NCBI RefSeq assembly: GCF_008831285.2
Contig: NC_045146.1
Coordinates: 4,157,972-4,221,971 of the forward strand
Length of the DNA stretch: 64,000 bases
Source: Nymphaea colorata
Lineage: Eukaryota; Streptophyta; Magnoliopsida; Nymphaeales; Nymphaeaceae
Direction: 5' to 3'
Below, in pieces: positions 45,001-50,921 of the stretch (position 1 is the first letter of the stretch; each line of letters begins with the position of its first letter). The notes beneath the pieces were generated by a model. That model saw nothing but the letters and a program-made list of their open reading frames with translations. It was not told the origin of the DNA and did not search any database. Position numbers and translations under genes: made by a program.

Positions 45001-47848
45001 TTCTGTCTGGGAACTACTGGCCCAACACATGCTGGATTGCTGCAATCATAAAGATGGTTTAAAGTGAAAAAACAGAGAAAGTACCATATTTAGATCGAAA
45101 GACTTTATTTCTGATCCAACTGAGGCATATATAGCAAACTCATTATCTGAAAAGGACGAAGCAGAAGCAATCATTCTACTAGCTGATAGTGATCTTCATT
45201 TTCCAAACCATTCACATAAAAGCAAAAAAAACAAGGTAGAACTATCTTCTATTTTGGAACATGTAATGAATTTTTCTACAAAGAATGTTATATGTGCATA
45301 TGGGAGAATTTGCTTGCATATTTTAGTGCATATTCTTGCAGAAACACAATAGAGTAGAACCTGGCAACAAATGTTATACTTCACCTGGTTTAAAGCATAT
45401 AGATGAAACAGGTTGTCCTCCCACATCCAGAGAAATAACAACATCTTTGCAGCGCAAATCAAAATAGCAAATTTGTCCATCCTGTTCTCATGAAAAGACA
45501 TACATTTCACCACTGAAACTATGGTGCATAACTTTTGTAGAATCAATATATGATACAGTTGCACAATCATGAATACAGACACATGATACGAAGCAAAAAC
45601 AGAGGATCGCGTTGTAAGTTGAACACCAAAATCCATGTCCAAGGAATGCAGTAAAGTAATGAAAGCTCACCAACTCATACAGGATGCATTTTAGGCACGA
45701 ATTTTTGTTCAAGCAACAATTTTTATCATGCAGTAGCTTAACTAAGGAATTGACATGTCAAGGAGCACATTTTATCATGTTAAGTTTGCATTTTGTAGGT
45801 CAAATCGTGCCACCTTCAGTTTTAACCAAATACTAATTTCCTCAGTTTCTACAAAACAGACAATGCTTTTCTATAGCATGTGATCACTGAAACTGTGTAT
45901 CTTTATCACGAGAGATGGATTAAGCTCCTAGTTTTCCCCAAAGGTTGCTCATTGGAGTAGCACAACACTAAAACTCACCAGAGGGTGGTCTTCAAGATCC
46001 CCTGAACCATGATTTCCAAAAGTGGAAATGCATTACTTGAGAAGATGGTGTTTGAGGCAATTTTTGTTTCACATACAGGACGGTTTTCTACTTGCCCTTT
46101 TGCTTAAGCAATGGCCTGAGTTTGAATTTGAAGCATATCCTTTTGTTCCAGATAACTTCCTTCAGGTATCAACTAGTGGATGAAGGGCGACACTAGATAA
46201 CCGGCCTTTGCTGCCCAAGAATCAACATGTAAGCTTGACCAGGTGCTTGACTGTATTGGGCATGTTTGCCCCTAGTTAATACGGCTTCCTCTTCTAATTG
46301 TTTTTTCTGCTAACATTAGCCATTTGAGTTTCTTTCTTTTACTATTGATAACCAATTCAAATATGGTGGCATAGCATATGCTATACATTAAAAAACAAGA
46401 AAAAGGAAGTGGGCTTCTATTTTTTATGGCATCAAATAGCCCCAACTTGAATAGGCAAACGACAACCTGCTATAACCAAATCAAGATACTTGAGAATGGC
46501 ACACTCGAAACCTCAATAGTCTTATATCTGAGCTTTGTCTTCCTCATGAATTTACTGTTTCTTCATTTTGTCATTGAAACTCCCAAGTGAAGGCAAGCCT
46601 CCTGATCGATCATTTTGACTAAAGAAATTCTTTTCCTATATCCCAATTCAAAACTAATTGATTCAGTCAAAGAGGCAGTAGAGGTAACAGCCAAGGCAGA
46701 TGAAGGTGAACGAAAAGACATTGTAATCCATTTACTCAACAAAAGCAATTCCTGATGCATTATCGGTAGGTTTGATTCAAAAAGGAATATGAAATTGATT
46801 TACTGAAACAGTTTATCAGAGCAAAAGCACTGGTTTGAGTGTCCCTTGTCACATTCCATTATTCAAACCACAGTCACAGATATTGCCAAGATTTTCAATT
46901 TCTCATGATTTTAGTTCCATAATAAAAAAAAAGGTTTTCTTGGAAAATATTACGAGATTTAACATCAAAAGAATTTCTACGATAACATCATGATATAGTT
47001 GCGAAGAAAAAGGTGTCATTTCTTACAAAAAAAGGCTTCTCTTAAAGCACGAACTTTTTTATTGTTTAGAAGTGGTAAAGCTGTAAAAAAGAGAAACTTT
47101 ACCAGATGAGTGCATGAAAATAACCTTTATGAGCAGGCACTTAACATATTATGTCTTTGCTCGAAGTGTAAGGTTAAACCATAGTAAATCATCGCCCAAA
47201 TGAACCTGTGCTGGATCCAATGGCACCAAACGCCTCTCATTCTCTTGGCATGAAATTCATCTCGTGATACCATACCAAGTTATCATTTTAAGTCATCTAA
47301 TTGCAAGTTTTCGTGTATATGCAGAAACAGTAAAAAAATTCCTAATGTATAGATATCACTAACATTACGAGCACGCTCAGAACTACGAGGATGGAGAAGA
47401 TACCACTGTATTAAATATTGGTTACAATCCAACCCCTTAACCAAAAAATCGATGAGTCTAAGAGGAATAATGTAAATGACGATAACTAACAACAAGGAGA
47501 TCATAGCATTGCAGAAAAATCTCTTAAGTATGCAAATTCTTAATCGGAAAACGGTGAATATAAGACACAGCAAGTAATCTACTACTAAATTCAAGCACAA
47601 GTTTGCAACTGAATCTAACGGAAAGAATGATGATGAAGAACAATTGCTTCGAGTCTTCAACTTCCTATGAGAGATACACATTGCAAAACCCCAATCTGGA
47701 GAGAAGCGAATGGATTCTGGTGGAGTCAGATCAGTTAGGCGGAGGAAGTAACCTCGCCACACGAAGCAACGATTCCCGGCCGGGCGCGGGAAGCGATACA
47801 GCAGAGGACCGTGTCCTTGTGGCCCTTCAACCGCCTCACGTAATTCAT
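19590..47848 (-). CDS. WDR53-like WD40 repeat protein (11 exons, 28 kb)
   Basis: Minus-strand exons: 47753-47848, 45385-45481, 45085-45146, 35116-35172, 28319-28378, 26795-26851, 24972-25014, 23461-23538, 20394-20733, 20179-20320, 19590-19679. They total 1122 bases, 373 aa. All ten junctions are GT-AG and keep frame. The product is a seven-bladed WD40 protein: [14 protein letters not shown] (blade 1), EEINQISFSP...LAAADDSG (blade 3), [13 protein letters not shown] then [14 protein letters not shown] (blade 4), LGGHTAA...[16 protein letters not shown] (blade 6) and KKVNWLCTT at the C-terminal blade. This order and length match animal WDR53 (about 358 aa) and its plant homologue At5g45760. WDxR-type (DWD) motifs at residues 39-42, 126-129 and 321-324 (WDWR) suggest a DDB1-CUL4 ubiquitin ligase receptor role (inference). 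I start at [11 protein letters not shown] (47848) because the upstream in-frame Met at 47959 precedes a Gly/Arg-rich stretch absent from the family. Introns, not exons, make 96% of the gene. Confidence 0.9.
20179..20320 (-). CDS. WDR53 exon 10 (residues 297-344)
   Basis: Blade 6: [20 protein letters not shown] then VKLWDWR, a full WDxR (DWD) motif, then a short linker ending INVQKK. Acceptor TTACAG|GGC; donor AAA|GTATGT chosen over an earlier TGT|GTGAGC because homologues keep a KK before VNWL. The intron before it is only 73 bp. Confidence 0.9.
20394..20733 (-). CDS. WDR53 exon 9 (residues 184-296)
   Basis: The largest exon (340 bases). It holds a Ser/Asn/His-rich loop, then [17 protein letters not shown] and [18 protein letters not shown] (blade 5), a basic/Ser-rich linker, and [10 protein letters not shown] of blade 6. 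Acceptor TTTTAG|GTAAC, donor TGTGT|GTGAGT. Confidence 0.92.
20734..23460 (-). other. WDR53 intron 8 (2.7 kb), no recognised element
   Basis: AT-rich intronic sequence between exons 8 and 9. Open frames at 20902-21491 overlap on both strands and lack family motifs. I recognise no transposon or RNA gene. Confidence 0.6.
23461..23538 (-). CDS. WDR53 exon 8 (residues 158-183)
   Basis: [20 protein letters not shown] continues blade 4, then KRIDF. Acceptor CAACAG|TCA, donor TTTG|GTAATT. Phases on both sides fit exons 7 and 9. Confidence 0.92.
23954..24662. mobile_element. hAT-like non-autonomous element in WDR53 intron 7 (709 bp)
   Basis: An 8-bp direct repeat CTCTGGGG flanks the element exactly (23946-23953 and 24663-24670). 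The ends are short inverted repeats: CTATGTCACACAGG on the left, and CTAAGTCACATGGA when the right end is read in reverse. Both subterminal regions are full of GATACGGGTGCGG / CCGTATCGGC words. There is no transposase. An 8-bp duplication and short TIRs are diagnostic of the hAT superfamily (established knowledge). Confidence 0.8.
24972..25014 (-). CDS. WDR53 exon 7 (residues 144-157)
   Basis: A 43-base exon, [14 protein letters not shown], with one extra base. ICSSV is shared with animal WDR53. Acceptor TTAG|ATA, donor GAAG|GTACTC. Confidence 0.9.
25080..25866. repeat. (TA)n microsatellite inside a GATAC-rich repeat, WDR53 intron 6
   Basis: A (TA) run covers 25119-25172. It is preceded by ccgtatcggacaggccaatg and the block closes near 25850 with ttgtatcgatttttcccata, words typical of the same GATAC-rich element ends seen elsewhere here. 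Exact ends and a target duplication could not be placed, so only the microsatellite is firm. Confidence 0.5.
26640..26760. repeat. Short TA-rich patch next to exon 6
   Basis: Two partial copies of ggctatgttag...accaagctgaa...attctcgc/ttgc words occur at about 26440-26480 and 26646-26685, followed by interrupted TATA runs up to 26735. This is minor intronic repeat sequence. Confidence 0.4.
26795..26851 (-). CDS. WDR53 exon 6 (residues 125-143)
   Basis: [19 protein letters not shown], closing blade 3 with an IDVR motif and starting blade 4. Acceptor CCCAG|GTT, donor AAT|GTATCC. Confidence 0.9.
27640..28080. mobile_element. Possible hAT-like element in WDR53 intron 5
   Basis: A GGTTC/GGTCTA-rich block (ggttcggttcaggactgaa at 27645 onward) is followed by a plain core and a closing gcctgattcagactgcatct...ttggtctag block near 28030-28078. 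The style matches the other hAT-like elements of the window, but I could not place TIRs or a target duplication. Confidence 0.3.
28319..28378 (-). CDS. WDR53 exon 5 (residues 105-124)
   Basis: [20 protein letters not shown], the conserved core of blade 3 (ADDSG is shared with animals). Acceptor CAATAG|ATA, donor AAG|GTATTC. Confidence 0.9.
28721..29581. mobile_element. hAT-like non-autonomous element in WDR53 intron 4 (861 bp)
   Basis: The left end CTATGTTGCATGGACA is exactly repeated in inverted form at the right end (tgtccatgcaacatag). Flanks ACTGTTCT and GTTGTTCT match at 6 of 8 positions, an aged 8-bp duplication. Subterminal words gtgtcggtgtcggacac and ggatacggccggatatc are typical of this group. 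Inside are a local duplication (28790-28885), TA/GA microsatellites, a 22-G run and part of another MITE (28929-29035). Confidence 0.7.
29307..29328 (+). repeat. Run of 22 consecutive G
   Basis: A homopolymer G tract lies directly before a short spacer and (GA)n (29337-29356). It could form a G-quadruplex on the + strand; on the transcribed WDR53 pre-mRNA (minus strand) it would be C-rich. Length may be affected by sequencing error. Confidence 0.8.
29686..29759. repeat. (TA)n microsatellite, about 74 bp
   Basis: Uninterrupted TA dinucleotides in WDR53 intron 4, about 105 bp after the right end of the 861-bp hAT-like element. Confidence 0.95.
29951..30018. repeat. (TA)n microsatellite, about 68 bp
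   Basis: A second long TA run, continued after a short break by another at 30031-30050. These form the left border of the Micron-like element at 30067. Confidence 0.95.
30067..30286. mobile_element. MITE flanked by TA microsatellites (Micron-like)
   Basis: The terminal regions are inverted copies: tgaatggtgactctggctac on the left, and tgaatggtgaacttggttat when the right end is reversed, with further pairing (acccaagtta / ttacccaagt). TA microsatellites lie close on the left (30031-30050) and directly on the right (30287-30316). A second copy of its left half lies at 28929-29035, also just beside a TA/GA microsatellite. MITEs embedded in (TA)n are known as Micron in rice; homology to Micron itself is not claimed. 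Confidence 0.6.
30439..32402. repeat. Giant nested palindrome of ACACTATAGTGT-like units
   Basis: About 1.8 kb in WDR53 intron 4 is made almost wholly of 10-15 bp units such as tatagtgtataacac and tataacactg. Many contain the 12-base perfect palindrome ACACTATAGTGT. From 30587 to about 31480 the units read one way; from about 31486 to 32354 they read as the reverse complement. Landmarks pair in mirrored order: cgattaacagtataaca at 30594 with its complement near 32347, and gtagtgta.aacaatataac at 31437 with its complement ending at 31529. The centre is near 31483. Arms match closely with small indels (net offset about 25 bp). A phrase gtaaat.atat...aagtcaaaa.aatatag occurs in direct orientation at 30439-30480, 30516-30552 and 32360-32402, flanking the palindrome. 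No coding capacity. Confidence 0.85.
32544..33685. mobile_element. Probable hAT-like element in WDR53 intron 4 (1.1 kb)
   Basis: Flanks GCTAAAAC (32536-32543) and GCTAAAGC (33686-33693) match at 7 of 8. The left end CAGTGTTTAAACATGAG and reversed right end TAAGGTTTTAAAACCCAG are related, with subterminal cgagtcaactcattgactcgg and ccgagtcaccgaattgaccc words. An internal CT-rich stretch (33080-33280) is low complexity. No transposase frame. Confidence 0.5.
33841..33880. repeat. (TA)n microsatellite
   Basis: A TA run of about 40 bp in WDR53 intron 4; it produces the Ile/Tyr repeat frames seen here. Confidence 0.95.
34745..35107. repeat. Tandem intronic duplication next to WDR53 exon 4
   Basis: Copy 1 is 34745-34930 and copy 2 is 34951-35107. 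Both begin ttatcag.tta.taagtaacc and end caacagcaatatggcagact, with shared gcagcagaaagtttaagctc in the middle. Copy 2 lacks about 29 bases. Copy 2 stops only 8 bases from the donor of exon 4. Confidence 0.85.
35116..35172 (-). CDS. WDR53 exon 4 (residues 86-104)
   Basis: A 57-base exon, [19 protein letters not shown]. The EEIN tetrapeptide opens blade 3 and is conserved in animal WDR53. Acceptor TTCCAG|GCA, donor CAG|GTTTGT. Confidence 0.88.
35625..35997. mobile_element. Possible GGTACGGGTAC-rich hAT-like element, WDR53 intron 3
   Basis: The left part acaggtacgggtacgggctg and the right part ccggtacgggtgca...gcagtacccatgtgac are subterminal-like and roughly inverted. The flanks GCAAGGAG and CAAAGGAG are only a weak 8-bp match. 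Boundaries are tentative. Confidence 0.35.
36535..36644. repeat. 55-bp tandem duplication within a TIR-like repeat
   Basis: Two identical-looking 55-bp units start with gtgttccataaatctgcctc at 36535 and 36590, and a third partial copy starts at 36645. The surrounding block (36505-36710) has inverted ends: gaaacactttgtgagtgttc on the left and catgaaacactcacagagtg on the right, so it is a MITE-like structure. Confidence 0.75.
36972..37708. mobile_element. hAT-like non-autonomous element in WDR53 intron 3 (737 bp)
   Basis: A perfect 8-bp direct repeat CATGTAAA flanks it (36964-36971 and 37709-37716). Left end CTATAATACCACACGAGTGC; right end, reversed, CTAAGTCACAGAGCTGCTGC. Both resemble the CTAtGTCACA TIR of the 23954 element, so the two belong to one group. 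Subterminal GGTGCGGGTGC words are present; no transposase. Confidence 0.8.
38952..39006. repeat. (TA)n microsatellite
   Basis: A TA run of about 55 bp interrupted once by TG. Flanking phrases (cacat.aaatttaat.gaactacctt.caact) occur at both 38896-38935 and 39138-39172, a small intronic duplication around it. Confidence 0.85.
39559..39965 (-). repeat. Copia 3' LTR
   Basis: 407-bp LTR downstream of the polyprotein in element orientation, adjoining the polypurine tract. It contains a T-rich U3 segment (A-rich on the + strand) and the 66-nt inverted repeat at 39736-39801. Confidence 0.95.
39966..39976 (-). other. Copia polypurine tract
   Basis: Read on the minus strand the sequence is TTTAAGGGGGG immediately before TGTTAAG of the 3' LTR, and it overlaps closely with the polyprotein end. 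It would prime plus-strand DNA synthesis. Confidence 0.85.
39978..44306 (-). CDS. Copia gag-pol polyprotein (1442 aa, intact)
   Basis: One uninterrupted frame. In order, with approximate residues: gag core ([17 protein letters not shown], about 26-42), CCHC zinc knuckle [14 protein letters not shown] (about 294), aspartic protease [12 protein letters not shown] (about 409), GAG-pre-integrase HQRLGHPN (about 542) with its Cys pair, integrase core (HSDVWGPSP near 598; LRTDSGGEY near 662; [12 protein letters not shown] near 695), reverse transcriptase with YVDDMIITG (about 1127), and RNase H ([10 protein letters not shown] near 1292, [11 protein letters not shown] near 1327). Integrase before reverse transcriptase is the Copia order. 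All catalytic motifs I can check are present and no stop or frameshift is seen. The first Met (44306) is used; Met14 is an alternative. Confidence 0.97.
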   Translation of the reverse strand: MTSLEIIVSSIALMEDSKVSIEGGSYYAPYKLDGTNYTLWAKCLEMHIKGKYLWGFIRGTSIPPTLKLTKIENGIEKQLDGVERQNAMNEYYKKLDDWEAKNSRIKEWIYGSIEPRIAQNLMYYEKASEVWEYLKGMFTQKDMARKYLLIQKAQSIKQGEKNVREFFMEISSVWNELDQLSPELGLDCKCHEIRRNEIDEFRFFQFLQGLRPEFEQIRSALLSSSSPPLIHELLTKLSGEETRMKLSKEMDKDSVLVSKQEEERALAASRPGNNIKSFRPPHFKNQIRGEYKVICHFCHEPGHIRPSCPKLNNNEGQSRNLGGNFLKGGTSYPQGGQHNRGISFPQGGHYNIRQFDQRKAANVTNEGCDLSSISTTLNQIMTALQPMIKESNSGALATTASISNTPGMFSWLLDSGASFHMTPNISSLTKFERTRKESNVVTADGTSLSVKGIGNFEKEFGKQKFFVPKVSYVPKLNLNLLSVSQISDLGFDVVFSSNKCLVQDHQTGRLIGEGFRKGDLYYMDNLCIPKEKFCHYVENVDINVWHQRLGHPNVRKLSMMNPTKNICIENFKCNDCIHGKMKSLSFGERNFFSSLPFELVHSDVWGPSPIMSKGGLSYYVIFVDDFTRYCWIYFLKHKSEVFEIFKNFHMLVQTQFNAKLKILRTDSGGEYISNEFERYLKNYGIVHQKSCPRTPQQNGLSERKHRHIIETTRTLLISKNVPKNFWAETALASVYLINRMPSKVLHNTTPFEKLFKYEPDFNRLRIFGCKCFVLNDKADKLSSKVIECAFIGYSETQKGYKCYDSIKDKIIVSRNVRFCEDESGFKNCGESQHNNDYSFLFKFLSQCDDEMHDGDDSNTGGNDSRMAKDIITYHRRNRQQEVGEEEHHETIDLQPTQSGENLRRSTRNVRQPNRFVSYETFTPSHRARINAIHSHFEPSTFNEASKYIEWKNAMLEELDALRKAQTWEIQDLPIRKKTIGCKWVYKVKTKSDGSLERYKARLVAKGYTQEYGIDYEETFAPVARMTTVRTLIALASVKNWNIYQMDVKNAFLNGDLMEEVYMEVPPGLSVPQRKVLRLKKALYGLKQALKAWFDRFNSVISDYGFHSCLTDTALFVKYTTAGIIILLLYVDDMIITGSDKEGIKECKKLLQETFEMKDLGFLTYFLGIEVAYSTRGYFLSQTKFAAEIIAKSGITDDKVTETPEAVGSKMKIDDGVPLANPTPYRQLVGSLMYLSITRPDIAHAVHTVSQFQHAPSTVHMGAVLRIIRYIKGTINKGVFMSSSSSLNLIAYTDADWGGDPNDRHSTTGFCVFLGESLISWKCKKQQKVSLSSTEAEYRAMASTTMEIVWLRQMLLDMGIKIEEPTDLCCDNKSSIYIAKNQTFHERTKHIEMDCHYVREEFLKKTIKLPYVSSEFQLADFFTKPLCSPRFNFLLDKLSVIAP
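44466..44477 (-). other. Copia primer binding site (tRNA-iMet)
   Basis: Minus-strand TGGTATCAGAGC directly abuts the 5' LTR end CACA with no spacer. This is the classic complement of the initiator Met tRNA 3' end used by plant Copia elements. Confidence 0.9.
44478..44884 (-). repeat. Copia 5' LTR with TATA box
   Basis: 407 bp, same sequence as the 3' LTR. On the minus strand a TATAAATAT box lies at 44622-44630. The 66-nt inverted repeat at 44655-44720 sits about 25 bp upstream of it, in U3. Transcription would run with WDR53. Confidence 0.93.
44885..45075. repeat. Tandem intronic duplication split by the Copia element
   Basis: The first copy (39475-39558 continued at 44885-44940) and the second copy (44955-45075) share cacaaagttgta / tacaaagttgta, cttaagataagcct.atttctgtc, cccaacacatg and attgct..aatcataa...gtttaaa. 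The second copy ends just before exon 3. The duplication predates the Copia insertion. Confidence 0.7.
45085..45146 (-). CDS. WDR53 exon 3 (residues 65-85)
   Basis: Supplies the rest of an Asp codon, then [20 protein letters not shown] (blade 2). Acceptor TTTCAG|ATAAT, donor ATG|GTACTT. The 9.9-kb intron that follows contains the Copia element. Confidence 0.88.
45385..45481 (-). CDS. WDR53 exon 2 (residues 33-64)
   Basis: [20 protein letters not shown] completes blade 1 with an FDLR motif. Acceptor GAACAG|GAT, donor CCAG|GTGAAG; ends one base into codon 65. Confidence 0.9.
45482..47752 (-). other. WDR53 intron 1 (2.3 kb), no recognised element
   Basis: AT-rich sequence between exons 1 and 2. 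Open frames at 45488-45712, 46378-46760 and 47283-47734 are not family-like. No transposon ends were found. Confidence 0.6.
47753..47848 (-). CDS. WDR53 exon 1 (residues 1-32)
   Basis: Encodes [20 protein letters not shown] and ends in ...VASCGE, the first half of blade 1. Donor GAG|GTTACT at 47752, phase 0. It lies in the most GC-rich stretch of the gene. Confidence 0.85.
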
Positions 47849-49184
47849 TGGCCCGCCCTCCTCTCGCTTCAAAAACCCGACGCCGGAGAGAGTCCTCACC
47901 ACACCCCTCGCTCCATAGCCCTTCCGTAGCGCCCAATTGATTCCTGGGTCCCGGACCATCGGATCCTGAGATCATGTGACCCCATCTGACCCCATCCAGA
48001 CAGGAGGTTTTGCTTGGTGTTCGTGCCCACCTCCGTTGCATTGTCCCATGTCTATTTTACATGGTTGGCAAATTAGTGACTGGAATTCCGATCAACAGAT
48101 GAAGGGGCCGTTCGGTCGGTGAGTTGACCTGTCGACTCGGTTAGGTATTCACTGCAGTTGAATTGGACGAGTCAAAAGCAAGTTCAGGCCAAGTCTCATG
48201 GCCAAACATTAACTCATGGCTAGATTTGTTGGCGGTCCGAGCTAACTCGAGAGATTTTTGATTCAGCCCAACAAGTTTGCCAACCATGATTTTAGAAATG
48301 ATTTGAAAAATCAATGTAACTGTTTACCGCAGCTGGTTAAAACTTAAAAATTTGTTAAAAAAATTCATAAATCATCACTAAAACAATCATATTAGTGATT
48401 TTTTTAGTAACAAATCTTAAAATTTTAATCGTCTAACAACATCAGGTCCACAACAGCATTGAACTCTCATAATAGAGAACACAAAAAAATGAACTACAAC
48501 CATTCGGCTAGCTTTTTTCTTTTTCCTAAGAATGCCAAATGAATACACATGTCACGGCCATCCAACCGTTTCCAATTCTCCTAATTAAGGGTGGGTGTCG
48601 GGCCAAGTATGTGAAAGTCTGCCGGGTACCTGGTTCGGGCGGGGTTGTGCTTGGCTGCTAAATAAGAGCTCTAGTTGGCTTGAGCCTGACTTCACCTGGG
48701 CCTGGTCCGACTCCAATACATATCTCGAGCCTGACTTTAGCCGTGCCAAGCCCGACTCCTATATATAATTATATATTATAAAATTACATTTAATAGATTT
48801 TTACATTTTTTTATTATAAATACTTTATTTATTTGTTTATTAAAATCGGTTGAACCTTGACGGCTAAGCCAGGCCCAGCCCAGCGCAGCCCAATGCCCAG
48901 CCCTTACCCCATGTCTTGAACAACACCTCTGATTACACTGTTAACCCTTTTACAACACCGTCTCTTTCACCAAGCAATTCAGAATGGATTTAATGAGGAT
49001 AAGTGTTTCTCCAACTGCCTAATCAATGAGCAAGTTACCAACTAAGGGTCCGGCCAAAATTTTGCCCTTCATCTTTTAGCATAAACCAGCAAACATTTGC
49101 TTTAATTCCAATGCCAGACCTCGGAGATGGCTTCCAACTTTAAGGACCCTAAAGTAAATGCCTATTATACCATAGACTGTTATT
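47849..49184. other. WDR53 upstream region with repeat fragments
   Basis: 47849-48060 is the probable 5' leader and promoter; no TATA box was found. 48095-48290 is a gagtc/ggcc-rich block of uncertain origin. 48590-48905 has inverted GC-rich ends (taagggtgggtgtcgggcc; reversed right end taagggctgggcattgggc) around an AT-rich core, like a hAT-type element, but its flanks (CTCCTAAT, CCCCATGT) do not match. Confidence 0.4.
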
Positions 49185-50780
49185 CTAAGTAATTTTTTTT
49201 TTATTTAACTGGTTAGCCCTTTTAGTGTTCTTGATTAGTACCTCACGTACAAGGAATGCTAAGTAAGCAAGATTGACCTCTTCAATCCTTCTAAGACCAA
49301 TTTCACCTTGCATTTTCGGTTTGCAGAGGTGTTCCCAATTGATGAGATGAAGATGTTTGTTCCTTATATGTCTCCCCATAATAATTAATCATAGATTTTC
49401 ACCATTTGCCATATAGTTTTGGTCTGGATTTTAAACCATGCAGCAATATAGTGGCATGGTAATTAGAACATGTTTAATTAGATGCACCTTACCAGCTTAG
49501 GAAAATGTTCCAGATTTCCATCCTACCTAAATTTTCTCTATTTTTTGGAGTGGAAGACAATATTTCACCACGGTATTCTTGGCATGAAGAGGCAAGCCTA
49601 TTTCTCATTTGACAATCTTCCCATGCACTCACCATATGGAGTAACAAGGTCGTGCATGGATGTTTCATCAATTTGAAATCCAATGGTGGTGCTCTTATGT
49701 GCATTGACTAGCAACCCACCTTCTCTTTTCATTTCATCCAGGACCTGCGAATCTGGTCAAGGCTCCTACCATCTTGCTTTGCAAACAAAAGAATGTTGCT
49801 AGCATATAGAATTGATCTAGCATTACCCCATTCCAGGAGCGGAGCCTAGATTCTTTTTTCGCATGGGCCAAACTATAGTTTCAGAATTTTAACATGGGCC
49901 AAAATAGAAATTTTCAAATCTTTTATATATATTAAACTAAAATCTTTTAGATTTGCATATAAATTTTTTAACCCCTTCCCTCCGCCCCTATACCCTTCAA
50001 CACCAGTTATAGGGACCTTAAACCTGATGGGTATTGACCCTCACCTGCAAGCTTCTCAAGAATATCTCCATAATCATCAAAAAACGGTACGGTGATAGTG
50101 TGTCACCCTACCTGAGGTTCATTGAGGAGCAAACTATTCTCATTCTTTTCCACTAAACAGACAAGCCAATTCCATAGAAGAGATGCAAGTCATCACTCTA
50201 TTTACCTATTAGTCATGAAACCCTAGACAAAGAAGTGCATTCTATGGAAATGCCCATCTAACTCTCTCATAGGACATATTGACGTCTATTTTATAACAAA
50301 TTGTCTGGACTCTCTCTGCTTCTATGTTGTGCATCATTTTTTGACATATGAAGTAACTTTTTTTAATATTACTGCTGCCTAAGAGAATGGCATGTTAACT
50401 ATTTGAAATGACTCTAGAGAGAATGTTCTTCATTTTGTAGCACCAGGTTATACTAATAAATTTGAAGACAAAATTACATAGTGAGATAGGACTAAAGTGT
50501 AGGATATGTCTTTGCCCTTGATATTTGGGAATCAAAACTATGTGAGTTGTGTTAACTTTGTGAACCAGTCTACATGTGGAAAAGAAATCTCTAGTCGCTT
50601 TGCTAAGGTCCTTCCAGACCACATCCTTGAACACTGGAAAAAGGAGTTAGGGAATGTCTCTGCTCTTGAGGCTGAGTGCTTGTCCGCTTTCAACATATCA
50701 TCCATCAAAAATCTTCATTTGTGATTGGGCTAAGAAGGAAACTATTGTCCTCTTCATTGACCTTGAGCTTGTCCACCATG
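49185..50780 (-). mobile_element. Degenerate L1-type LINE fragment (reverse transcriptase to C-terminus)
   Basis: On the minus strand, fragments run in L1 ORF2 order. Near 50520-50600 there is VNTTHIVLIPKYQG, then SPISLCNFVFKFI near 50480 (the RT lead-in IPK...RPISLCN). Near 49700 there is GLLVNAHKST (LINE GL.VN..KS block). Near 49250-49340 come WEHLCKPKMQGEIGLRRIEE and VNLAYLAFLV (C-terminal CKPK..GGLG.R block). Stops and frameshifts are frequent, and the dispersed repeat at 49895-49995 interrupts it. Confidence 0.75.
49895..49995. repeat. Dispersed repeat copy B
   Basis: Shares gccaaaata, aaattttcaaat, tatatatattaaactaaaa and ccccttccctc with 18112-18250. It lies inside the minus-strand L1 relic, so it probably inserted after the L1. 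Confidence 0.6.
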
Positions 50781-50921
50781 TAAAAAGGAGCTGCCTAGAG
50801 CATTGCATTCTGCCAACAAATTCAAATAGCTAGTGCAAGAATACAAAATCAATGCAAGGTCTTCTCCTTTGCTAATATCTGAAATTTGATTTTTTCTCCT
50901 TTGGCCTTGCACATGGCCAAA

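Noticed and set aside
47283-48041. 252-aa minus-strand frame overlapping WDR53 exon 1
   Set aside because: It reads WDR53 exon 1 in a different frame and continues into intron 1; the WD40 frame (47753-47848) with its donor explains the coding signal.
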